A DNA stretch of 64,000 bases from NCBI RefSeq assembly GCF_001039355.2, contig NW_019775854.1:67873-131872 (forward strand), in the 5' to 3' direction. The notes below the pieces were generated by a model, which was not told where the DNA came from, did no database searches, and saw nothing but the letters and a program-made list of their open reading frames with translations. The position numbers were made by a program, and so were the translations under genes. This DNA is from Lingula anatina. Its lineage: Eukaryota > Brachiopoda > Lingulata > Lingulida > Lingulidae. Positions 23,511 to 33,329 of the stretch are shown piece after piece. Each line of letters starts with the position of its first letter. The first letter of the stretch is position 1.

Positions 23511-23680
23511 TGTCATCTTACGGGTGGGCGTCATAATAGTGATTTTGAAAAACTGAAAAATCGGTTTCTCAAATTTCTCTTTTACCTGAGGACCCACGAT
23601 CCCCGTTTTAACGCCGATTTAATGACACCATTTATTACTCCAAAACCCCGCCAGCGAATTTTCTTCAAAGTCTTAGTTAA

Positions 23681-24010
23681 AGGGATAATAACTCTTCGTT
23701 TTGGCTAAAAAATGAATTTTCCTGGAGTAAACAACAATTTTCCCATACTTACCAATGGTTAATGAATCCATTTTTACATTCAAAGTTAGTCCCTGTTTTT
23801 TTTCTAAAAAGTTTGGTTTTTTGTTAAAATCTCTTAAGAGATTATAACAGAGTACAGCCATCAATGGAAGTCACGTGATCTGAAGACAAGCTCAGAATAA
23901 TAGCTTTAACTGCTGTTTTTGTGGTAAAACAGAATATATTATATTCCTATGAGTTGTTCACAATGTTTTTATTGTGAAATAAAGATATCATACAAAGAGT
24001 TATTATCCCT
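23681..24010. mobile_element. MITE with TTAA target duplication, copy C (inverted)
   Basis: Perfect 16-bp terminal inverted repeats AGGGATAATAACTCTT ... AAGAGTTATTATCCCT, flanked by TTAA (23677-23680 and 24011-24014). The empty site is visible in the gene 7 unit near 36,846 (CTTAAGATTTTCTCG). It runs opposite to copies A and B. The reading frame at 23673-23864 (minus) lies inside and is not a gene. Confidence 0.88.
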
Positions 24011-24482
24011 TTAAGATTCTCTCGTTTAATAAAGCAAAATAATGCTTTGCGTAATGAAAAACTGTAATTAGGGGATCATAATTCGATAACACGTACATTT
24101 AAACCAAAATGACGGCACGGGATTGTAACCTTTACTCCCCTGGTCAACTCTGCCAATTTTCGTTCAGGAATGAAGTTACGCCCCATACCGTTTGCTCCCT
24201 CACCTCAAAATAGGTGTTAAATTGACAAAAAAAAAAAAAAAAAGGTTTTTGCCAAGTCTGATCATCATCATTATTATTAATTTACTTGCACACAGTTGAA
24301 GGCCAGCAATTTCATGTGCCTGCGAACTATAACATACTACATGTATGGTGACTAAGGTCTAGGTTACATAAGGGAAAGGCCATCTTCTCCATCTCTTGCC
24401 ATGATAAGTAAAATCATCAGTTAAGTTTGAATCTTAAAAATCACATTATTGATTAAAGTTATATGCCACTTTAATGCCATTG

Positions 24483-24484
<2 letters not shown>

Positions 24485-24570
<86 letters not shown>
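24485..24570. repeat. (AT)n microsatellite
   Basis: Forty-three AT units. The equivalent tract in the gene 7 unit is at 37318-37380, shorter. Confidence 0.9.
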
Positions 24571-24574
<4 letters not shown>

Positions 24575-25102
24575 TGCATCAATTGGTAGCTTTAGAAAAC
24601 CATTTATCGTTCAAATAACAACAATGCAACCAATGTGTCCCTTTTTTAAAATTATAATGTGCCACAGCATCATTTAGTGCCCAGGAAAACGTTTTTCCTC
24701 ATACTGGTTAATAATTAAAACCCAATGTATCAAACATACGAAATAGGCAAGCAAACATGTTTTATCTAAAACCTAATTAATAAACAAAATACATTATGCT
24801 TTTTTAATTACATGTACTTGTATCTGTTTGGAACAGTCTGTTCACTGTGTAAACATACATGTACACAGTTCATGTTTTCTTCGTATGTACGGATATACAC
24901 GTTTTCATGTTTAGTCCTCTCGTTTACCGATTAAATATAGAAATCTACTCGTAATCAGTCATTGAATATCATTATGCTACTTGTTGCGTCACCTCCTGTC
25001 TCTGACCACATTAACAGTGTCTGGTGCGTTCCTTTTGTTTGAACTTCTCGCTTCATTACATGCGTCCGTTGTTATATCGGTTTAACGCCGACATTAGTTT
25101 AA

Positions 25103-26919
25103 TTATGGGTGTACTCGATTTGAAGAGACGTCGACTTGAACTAAACGTCCCAACGATCTAATGGCGTCATCCATATCACAACATAGAAAAATCAGCAGTA
25201 TTGATATTAGACCCATCCAAAATAATATAAATCCACCTCCAATTGCAACAACTGTGATGTAGCTCTCTTTAGGGTGAGATATTGGGAGTGTAGTTTTTGC
25301 TATGTTCATGCCGAAAAAGACCAAATTCCAGATAAATAATGGATATGCTATTCTTCTTGTCAAAGAGCCCTTTCTGCCGTCACACCAGCGATAACAACCG
25401 CAGAAGGTAAGAAGACAATCCATATATGAGGTTACCAATGCTATCACCATCAGTGTCGTGATAGCTGATTTAAACTCCAACGGATAATCACCCTGGGGTA
25501 GTAGGTGACGATCCAGAAGAGTAAGATTTGTCATTTGAACATGAACCCCTGCTAAAATCCCCCAAAAAGCGTAATAAGCTGCCAAGAAATACCTCCCGGC
25601 TGCATCGTTGCTGCCATTTGCGCAGCATAAAAAATAATATAAAGTTACGCTTACAAAATACGGGTTTGCTACAGAGATCAGGTCTATGAACGTGGACAGA
25701 GACGATAGTCCAAGAGTTAACCACAATTCGGCCGCTGCTCTCTCGTTTTGATCAACTGATAAGATCTTCAACGGACTTACAAGGCTTAGAGGCCGTACGT
25801 CCGAGCAATTTGAATCCTTGGAACACATCCAACAGCTGAAATAGAAAACCGGTATCTTTTTAGTTAAAACTGTAAACCATGAACTAAAATGATGAAAATA
25901 ACTCCTTTATCTTGAAAAATATTAATACAACATATTTGATGAAGATGAAAGTAAGCACCTTAAGCAAAATGAGACATGAACGACACATGTGTGTACCACA
26001 GATGTGTTCAGTGTGCAGAAAATGTGCCGGAAGCTTGCCACAAGTGTGACAGATTCGTACGGAAACTATGCACAACCAACACCACCGCGAGAGCAACCCT
26101 CACTACTCACTCAATGCCGATGTCTCCTCCATGCAGCCATTGCATCTCTATGGCCATTGTATTCATGGGGATGTCGTAGGCCAATGCCAGGTAAACTTGG
26201 AATTTTCCCATTGCTGAAAACATTGTCATTTTAATTGAATCGTCGCTCGAATTGCAGGTTACTACACTCCATGCTATTATGTAAAAAACTAAAAGAAATA
26301 TTGCCGCTCCTATGTAAACCTGGAATGCTATGAGCAGTGTCTTGAGAAGGCCAACTGTCTCGGAGATATCGTAATCAATGACAAAATTGCAGTATGTCCT
26401 GTTCCAGTTCGGGTCCCAAAATGGGTGCCAAGCAGTACTCGTGTCTGAGTTTGTGTTAATCCCAGTAGCGTTGGTGCCCCTAGTGGCGTTCCAAGTAGCG
26501 TTCGTGTCCAAAGTTGTGTCCCAAGCAGTGCTCGTTTCCAAAGTTGTTCTCCAAGCAGTGCTCGTTTCCGAGGTTGTCCTCCAAGTAGTGCTCGTGGCCC
26601 AAGTTGCGTTCCAAGTACTGTTCGTATCCCAAGTTGTGTTCCAAGTAACGTTCGTGTTCCAAGCAGTAGTAGTCCCCAAGTTCGTGCTCCAGGTTTTAGT
26701 TTTATAATTTGTCTTGTCTGCTAACATATATCTATCTATTTCCTCTAATTCGTTCATAGTTTCAAGCATGAGTAGAATATTAAATGCCAAATCAGTTATC
26801 TTCACAAGCAAGACCACAATAAAGACAAATGTTCTAAATCTTCCCAAGCAAGATTCCGTGAAGCGCCCTGCAAGACAGCAAGCAAATGGAGTAACTGAAG
26901 CTACCACATCCTCGGACAC
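25103..26919 (-). pseudogene. Array gene 5: multipass membrane protein gene with lost ATG
   Basis: Exon 1 is complement(26111..26919) and exon 2 complement(25103..25835). The 275-bp intron has normal GTGAGTA and TTTCAG signals and the same phase. Counted from the ancestral start the product would be 513 residues and the frame is open throughout. The codon that is ATG in all other full copies is GTG here (26917-26919, before SEDVVASVTP), and no ATG lies between the in-frame stop at 26968-26970 and this point. The next in-frame Met falls inside membrane segment 1 (LLMLETMNE). The loop has about ten decamers of the T-W-x-T-T/N-A-T type; the tail stops right after SSNRVHP. It could be translated from a non-AUG codon or an unseen upstream exon, but I call it a likely recent pseudogene. 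Its closest relative is gene 7. Confidence 0.75.
26400..26700 (-). repeat. 30-bp minisatellite in loop of array gene 5
   Basis: About ten decamer units related to T-x-T-A-W-N-x-T-W-x. Several have lost the Asn (W-R-T-T), so sequons are fewer than in gene 6. Confidence 0.85.
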
Positions 26920-26984
26920 TATTAGCTGTTCACCAAAAAAGAAACCACGGTTCAAAATTGTGCAAATCTATACTGCCTTGATCC

Positions 26985-27205
26985 TCAAGTAATGAACAGT
27001 GACTGTAAGCGTCCCCCGCACAGTTACTGCTATTTTAATATTAAGGTAACAAAAACATTACGGCTTTTCTTCTTTACAAACGACAGCGCGCAGCACACAA
27101 AAAGGCGTTTGTTGTATGGTCACCTAGGTAGGATATTTTTCACTGAAAAGCTGCGTATACAAATCTCTATGATGCCCTTTGACACTAGTGAGGCTTTTAA
27201 ATAAA
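26985..27205 (-). promoter_or_regulatory. Shared promoter-proximal block, array gene 5
   Basis: As in gene 4: CGTCCCCCGCACAGTTACTG, TATTTTAATATTAAGGTAAC, GGCTTTTCTTCTTTACAAAC, GACAGCGCGCAGC, CTGAAAAGCTGCGTATAC and ATGCCCTTTGACACTAGTGA on the plus strand. It is well preserved although the gene has lost its ATG. Confidence 0.5.
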
Positions 27206-28037
27206 GAAAATAGCCTCTTGGACAAAAAATCATTCATGGTACATATAAATTGATGTAAGGAAGCATACAAAATCTATAAGGCTGTCTGTATAAAGCATAA
27301 AGGCTTTTCATCTTAATTTTGTTTCCTGGTCCCCGTTTCACACACACACAAACACACACACACACACACACACAAAAAAAAAAACTAAAAAGTTGGTTAC
27401 CAACGTTATAAAGTCCTTATGTCACTTAGTCACGTTTCACGAAGAATCTAAAAGGCTGCTTACATAGTTTTTTTTTCTCAGCTGCCAGTCGACGATGTCT
27501 ACCAGTAGCCTCCTTGGGAGGAGACTTAAGGCAGCAATCAACTAAAACTTGGTAAATGAGAGTATATTTAACAAAAAATTGGAGAACATATCTTCTTCAA
27601 TTAAGATATTGTGTTATAATATCATTCAATTACACTGATATTTATGTAATATTTAAAAAGAAAATGCAACTTCACCCAGTCGATCGCGGGTTTGTTTATG
27701 TTTTTGACCGCTAGCTAATGTTTTTCTGTTACTTTGAAGTTGTAATAAACTAAAACCAATCAATAAAATTCAAAAATAAACTTGATGTTTTGGCTGATTT
27801 TTATCGTTGATAAACGATCGTTCTCGGCCGAAAGAGGCTGTAAAATGTCATGTCTTGTGAAACTTAAGATATTTTTACATCTCCTTTTGTTAAATAGACT
27901 TTCTCTTGCGCGTCAACTATCGTAAGCAAACAAATCTAAACCTAAAGATTCTTTGTGAAACATATTTTGGTGACTGCAGTCGACTGCAGACTTAGCTAGG
28001 CCACTCAGCTCGTGTTAGTCAACTACGGATTTAAGAG

Positions 28038-28251
28038 TGCATTCCCATAGTTTAAGATCGATCCATCTAGATCGACCTAACTCCCTGGGGGTTCACGCTA
28101 AATTGCTCTCAGCCGAGCGCGCACGGTAGTTTTAAAATTACCCCCTTACTGCTTTTAGTAGGCGGGACAGACATTTAAGCCGGCTAAGCTGACAGTTATC
28201 TAGTTTGACTCCCCACAGGGATAGATCGATCTAAAATCTGTGGGAATGGGG
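28038..28251. mobile_element. GATCGATC-family MITE
   Basis: Ends GCATTCCCATAG ... CTGTGGGAATGGGG with inner GATCGATC words on both arms and a central ACCCCCTTACTGCTTTTAGT stretch. The element at 40495-40716 is the same in opposite orientation. Confidence 0.7.
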
Positions 28252-28261
28252 TCTTAGAGAC

Positions 28262-28495
28262 CATTAGCCGGTCGTACTAACTTTGGATCGATCTATCTCC
28301 AAGGGATTCTCGCTAAATTGCTATCAAGTTCAGCGGCTTAGATGTCTTGCACACGCACTGTAAGAGGGTAATTAACGATCGTTTAGCGGCTTCAGTAGGC
28401 GTGGCAGACATCTAAGTAGTTTAAGCTAAAAGCAATTTAGCGAGAAACCCCTTGGAAATGGATCGATCCTGTTAGATCGATCTACGCATGAGAAC
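28262..28495. mobile_element. GATCGATC-family MITE, second subtype
   Basis: The left arm GGATCGATCTATCTCCAAGG with ATTCTCGCTAAATTG is mirrored by CAATTTAGCGAGAAACCCC and CTTGGAAATGGATCGATCC on the right. A central GTAATTAACGATCG is shared with other members. Confidence 0.65.
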
Positions 28496-28929
28496 CCAGT
28501 CTTTGTGAAACGGGGGCCTGATGCATGTCAGGCTCGTAGCCGGGGTAGGGGGGGGGTCGAGGGGTTCGAAAGAACCCCCCTTTTTGCTGGGAAAATATCC
28601 ACTCTGAGTAAATTTGATCTAGGCAAACTAAGTACGTACAATGTAGTATTATTTAAATCTACATAAGTTGACAATCCTTTGCTACATCAGAACTGAAAAA
28701 GTTAGTAGAAGTCTGTATATAAGAATTATCTGTATTCCCACTGTAAAGAAGAGAGATTTAGGAGAGGACAATAAAGGTTTCTCTTTCAGGCCACCAGTTT
28801 GTTTGTTGACTGGTTAATTGTCTCCTATTCATGTCAATCATCTCGTGATTAAAACGTTGCCATCTTGAATTTTGCTACTTCGGAGCCTACATGAAAGGGA
28901 TACATGTATGTATTTTAAAAGAATGAAAC

Positions 28930-29949
28930 AGGCATGACCATTCTGACTTTAAGAAAGGTGGTGTTTTTCAAATCTGAAATATTTACGAGTCGCACTCTTG
29001 TCAGTCTTCGTGTCGTAATGAGTAAAAACAGTAATTAAGCTAAAATCTTACAAATCACACAATTTAATTAAGGCTATATGCCATTCTATTGTAATGAGAA
29101 AACAAACCAAAACGTTTCCACCTTGTTTAGGTGTTTATTTACCGGTTGCTGTTTCAACCATTTACCATTAAAATGACAGTATCGGTAAAAATTACACAAG
29201 CCCATAGAAAGTACCAAACATTAAAGCGTATTAGAATTGTTTGTACAAATACTTCATGTATTTCACACATAAATACTGGTTCATAAATACACATTTTGCC
29301 CAAAAAGACGTAAATTAATACCACATTCACTGAAGTTTACAAGTTTGCAATACACATGTTTGCACTTCGTATACTATATGAATTTCACACATAAAATACA
29401 TTTTGTCCATGAAGTTATCAGGATTGCAATACACAAGTTTGCATTCCGTATAATTACTGGAGAATTTATTTTTTTTAGTTGCACTGATTGCTAGCTGACG
29501 AAACCGTTTATCGTTTAAATTACAACAATGTGACCAACGTTTAGCTTTTGCTATCATAATGATCCCCAACATCATTAAATGTAAAGTGAAAATTTCTCCT
29601 CATACAAGTTTATCATTATCGTCCAATCTGTCAAACATATGAAATAGGCAAGCAGTCATTGTTTTAATGTAGTTCTTAATTAATAAGCAAAAATATCTGA
29701 TATGTTTTATTAATTACTTGTAACTGGCAGAAAGTCTTTTCACTAAGTAAGCATATCGGTATGTTTTCCTTCCACCAACACAAATATTTGTATATGTAAG
29801 TCTTTCGTTTATCTATATACTATAAAATTCTATCGAGATAATTTAAGCTTGCGGAGATCATCATTCTACGTGTTATTCTTGCATCATTACTTGTGCCTTT
29901 TTATATTCAGTTCATTCGTTTATCTATAAACCATAAACATCTATCGTGA
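28930..29949. other. 3' flank of array gene 6
   Basis: Non-coding; matches the 3' flanks of genes 1, 2 and 3 (TTTACCATTAAAATGACAGT at 29,159 is like 4,597 and 8,785; TGCCCATGAAG-type words near 29,410). The short reading frame at 29327-29575 lies in this repeated flank and has no support. Confidence 0.6.
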
Positions 29950-32900
29950 TCAGCTTGCAGAAATAACAATTCTACCTCTCGTTACATTTCTTGTGCCAAT
30001 CCACATCGTATCTTCCCTTACGGTCGACCCGACCGGTGCATACACAGTGTCTGACCAAACAGGTACGTTCCTAGTGTCTGGCCACATCGTATCTTCCCTT
30101 ACGGTCGACCCGACCGGTGCATACACAGTGTCTGACCAAACAGGTACGTTCCTTGTGTCTGGCCACATCGTTTCTTCCCTTATGGTCGACCCCACCGGAT
30201 CGTAAACAGTGTCCGGGTACACAGGTACGTAAACAATTTCCGACCTTCGCGCTTCATTCCGTGTTTTTGACGTTGTGGATGGGTGCACTCTATTTGAATT
30301 GTCGTCAACTTTAATTATGCGTCCTACCGATGCTACAGACTCCCTCAATTCACAACATACTAAAATAAGTAATGCTGATATTATAGCTATCCAAAATAAT
30401 ATAAAACCACCTCCAACGGCAACGACCATTATGTAGCTCTCTTTAGGGTTTGTTAATGGGAGTATAGTTTTTGCTAGGTTCATGGCGAAGAAGACCAAAT
30501 TCCAGAAAAACAATTTATATGCTGTTCCTTTTGGCATAGAGTCCTCACAACAGCGATGCCAAAAACAGCACCCGCAGAATGTAAGAAAAAAGTCCACATA
30601 TGCGGTACCTAATGCCACCGTCACTAGTAACGAAATGATCGTTTGAAACACCCAAGGATAATCGCCTTGGGGTAAAAGATGAAAATACATCAGAGTAAGA
30701 TTTGTCATTTGAACATTAACCCCTGCAAAAATTCCCCAAAAAGCGTACCATACCAAGCAACATTTCCCGGGAGCATCGTCACTGTCTTTTCCGCAGCATA
30801 AGACATTAAAAAACATAATGCTTATAAAGTACGGGCTTGTTACAGCAATCATGTCTAGAAACGTGGATAGAGACGACAATCCGAGAGTTAACCATAATTC
30901 GGCCGCTGCTCTCTCGTTTTGATTTTCTGAGAAGATCTTCAACGGACTTACAAGGCTTAGAGGCTCCACGTCCGAGCATTTTGAATCCTTGGAACACAAC
31001 CAACAGCTGAAATAGTAAAATCGGTCTCTTAATCGCACCCCATGAATGAAATGATTATATCACATTTATCTTGGGAAACCTCAAGCACAGTCAAACTTTT
31101 TGTGTTAACTGTTCGGGACATTGTGTTGCATGCTTGCAGCAAAAGTGCATATTGAAATGCATATTGAAATGCCTCCCCAGCTTCCGGGCGAATGGAGCCA
31201 AGATTTAATGACTGTACCCCCGCAGGGACGACTTGTGGGGAGGCGTGTGAGAGGCGGATAGACTATTAAAAGATTAGGCGGTTTTCCCTTCATGTACGTC
31301 CGCCATATTTAGATCGTGGCTTTGTAGAGCCATGGCTCAACTCGATATGAATGCGGCCTATAACTATTCCTATTATCAGCGCATTATGACAATAAGATTA
31401 ACATAAAGTATAATTAGGTTACTTGAATATGCATACCAAGAAAAAAGTTGACACACCTCTGTAGCTATCCCTTAACTGTTGTGGTGTACATAGTGAATAA
31501 CGTTTGTGAAGGATGCATCATATGTTATTCTGACTAACAAACGATCAGGGGTTTAGAACACCCCCCCCCCCCCCNNNNNNNNNNNNNNNNNNNNNNNNNN
31601 NNNNNNNNNNNNNNNNNNNNNNNNNNNNNNNNNNNNNNNNNNNNNNNNNNNNNNNNNNNNNNNNNNNNNNNNNNNNNNNNNNNNNNNNNNNNNNNNNNNN
31701 NNNNNNNNNNNNNNNNNNNNNNNNNNNNNNNNNNNNNNNNNNNNNNNNNNNNNNNNNNNNNNNNNNNNNNNNNNNNNNNNNNNNNNNNNNNNNNNNNNNN
31801 NNNNNNNNNNNNNNNNNNNNNNNNNNNNNNNNNNNNNNNNNNNNNNNNNNNNNNNNNNNNNNNNNNNNNNNNCCTCGTGTTCAGAGTACCCCCCAGAGCA
31901 ATCCCCAGTACTCACTCAATGCCGTTCGAGCCTCCATGCAGCCACTGCATCTCTATGGCCATTGTATTCATGGGGATATCGTAGGCCAAAGCCAGGTAGA
32001 TCTGGAAGTTTCCCATTGCTGTGAATATGATGCTTTTACTTGTTTCATCCTTCAACGTGCAGTTTACTATGCCCCAAGCAGATATGTAAAATATCAAAAG
32101 AAACACTGCCACACCAATGTAAACCTGGAATGCTATGAGCAGTGTCTTGAGAAGGTCCACTTTCTTGGATATATCGAAATCAGTATCAAAAGTGCAATAT
32201 GTCTTATTTTCCGTTGTGTTCCAGTTCGTGTCCCAAGTTGGGCCCCAAGTAAATTCCGTGTCCCAAGTTTCGTTCCAAATAGTGCTCGTGTCCCAAGTTA
32301 TGTTCCATTTAGTGCTGGTGTCCCAAGTTACGTTCGAAGCAGTGCTCGTGTCCCAAGTTGCGTTCGAAGCAGTGGTCGTGTCCCAAGTTGCGTTCGAAGC
32401 AGTGCTCGTGTCCCAAGTTGAGTTCCAAGCAGTGCTCGTGTCCCAAGTTGAGTTCCAAGCAGTGCTCGTGTCCCAAGTTGCGTTCCAAGCAGTGCTCGTG
32501 TCCCAAGTTGCGTTCGAAGCAGTGCTCGTGTCCCAAGTTGAGTTCCAAGCAGTGCTCGTGTCCCAAGTTGAGTTCCAAGCAGTGCTCGTGTCCCAAGTTG
32601 AGTTCCAAGCAGTGCTCGTGTACCAAGTTGAGTTCCAAGCAGTGCTAGTGTCCCAAGTTACGTTCCAAGTAGTGCTCCTGTCCCAAGTTACGTTCCAAGG
32701 AGTGCTCATGTTCCAAGTTACGTTCCAAGCAGTGCTCGTGTTCCAAGTTGAGTTCCAAGCAGTGCTCGTGTCCCAAGTAGTAGTTGTAGTCCCCCACTTC
32801 GCGATCGGGTTTTTAGTTTCATAATTTGTACCGTCTGCAGATAAATATTTATCTATTTCCTCTAATTCGTTCATAGTTTCAACCATGAGCACAATATTAA

Positions 32901-33036
32901 ATCCCAAATCAGTTGCCTTCACAATCACGACCACAATAAGAACGACTGTTCTCCACCTTCCCAAGCAAGTCTCTGTACAGCGCCCAATGAGACAGCAAGC
33001 AAATGGAGTAACGGCAGCTACTACATCCTCCGACAT
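29950..33036 (-). CDS. Array gene 6: multipass membrane protein with large sequon-repeat loop
   Basis: Exon 1 is complement(31916..33036) and exon 2 complement(29950..31006), 725 residues, the largest member. Splice sites and phase are as in the paralogues; the intron (31007-31915) contains the 298-base N gap, so its true length is unknown. Membrane segment 1 is at about 28-52, the repeat loop at about 88-275, NKTYC just before segment 2 (about 300-325), then YDIPMN. The loop is about eighteen decamers of the form A-W-N-x-T-W-D-T-S-T, seventeen with an N-x-T sequon, so it should be extracellular and heavily N-glycosylated. The tail has an 81-bp repeat built of three related nonapeptides (MWPDTRNVP, VWSDTVYAP, VGSTVREDT). 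The frame is open despite the repeats, which argues for selection on coding. Function unknown. Confidence 0.87.
30000..30225 (-). repeat. 81-bp repeat in tail of array gene 6
   Basis: Two full 81-bp units plus a partial third. Each encodes three nonapeptides that resemble the MWSET nonamer of gene 3, so the tail repeats of the two genes share one origin. Confidence 0.85.
31575..31872. other. Assembly gap (298 N)
   Basis: A run of N right after a C homopolymer (31561-31574), inside the intron of array gene 6. The coding exons on both sides are complete. Confidence 0.99.
32229..32790 (-). repeat. 30-bp minisatellite in loop of array gene 6
   Basis: About eighteen units of the plus-strand type GTGCTCGTGTCCCAAGTTG plus AGTTCCAAGCA, encoding A-W-N-x-T-W-D-T-S-T on the minus strand. 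The central units are nearly identical and edge units more diverged, typical of expansion from the middle. Confidence 0.93.
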
Positions 33037-33111
33037 AATTACCTGTTAACCAAAAAAGAAACCACCGTCCAAAATTGTGCAAATCTATACTGCCTTAATC
33101 CTCAAGTAATG

Positions 33112-33320
33112 AACAGTGACTAGAAGCGTCCCCGCACAGTTACTGCTATTTTAATATGAAGGTAACATAAACATTGCAGCTGTTCTTTTTTACAAAAGAC
33201 AGCACGCAGCGTATACACAAAGAGAGTGTTTGTTGTGCCGTCACCTAGGTTGGATGTTATTGACTGAAAAGCTCTGTACACATCTTCGATGCTACTTTAC
33301 ACTGCTGTGAGTCTGCTAAA
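33112..33320 (-). promoter_or_regulatory. Shared promoter-proximal block, array gene 6
   Basis: Contains GTCCCCGCACAGTTACTGC, TATTTTAATATGAAGGTAAC, a GACAGCACGCAGCGTA variant and TGACTGAAAAGCT, in the same order as the other copies. Confidence 0.5.
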
Positions 33321-33329
33321 TATAGTAAA

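Larger units (their letters stand above)
21480..25100. repeat. 3' flank of array gene 5, duplicated at 34.8-37.9 kb
   Basis: A long non-coding stretch whose order and sequence are repeated at about 34,850-37,940 beside gene 7, for example TGCAATTGCGTTGGAAACAA (22,170 and 35,474), CTAAAGAGCGGGTACTAATG (22,620 and 35,931) and CACCTCAAAATAGGTGTTAA (24,201 and 37,041). Differences are mainly insertions present only here: a poly(A)-tailed insert near 23,427 and a TTAA MITE at 23,681. Together with the genes this makes a segmental duplication about 13 kb apart. No genes seen inside. Confidence 0.85.
27331..28518. mobile_element. Nested inverted-repeat elements between array genes 5 and 6
   Basis: The outer ends TCCCCGTTTCACA (27332-27344) and TGTGAAACGGGGGCC (28504-28518) are inverse copies, and an inner pair GTTTCACGAAGAATCT (about 27,434) and AGATTCTTTGTGAAAC (about 27,949) repeats the same motif. 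A CA microsatellite lies just inside the left end. Two GATCGATC-type MITEs follow inside. This looks like repeated insertion of small elements into each other. No coding capacity seen. Confidence 0.55.

Noticed and set aside
24474-24677. Reading frame of alternating Tyr-Ile
   Set aside because: It is translated AT microsatellite.
26920-26955. Upstream extension of gene 5 exon 1 from a TTG codon
   Set aside because: TTG is not a credible animal start here and the added residues have no counterpart in the paralogues, where this is 5' UTR.
32229-32790. Regular 30-bp repeats resembling a CRISPR array
   Set aside because: The repeats are contiguous with no unique spacers, are in frame within an exon, and the genome is eukaryotic.
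32309-32824. Several overlapping long reading frames on both strands over the gene 6 loop repeats
   Set aside because: A 30-bp repeat without stops opens other frames too. Only the minus frame that continues into conserved membrane segments is coding.
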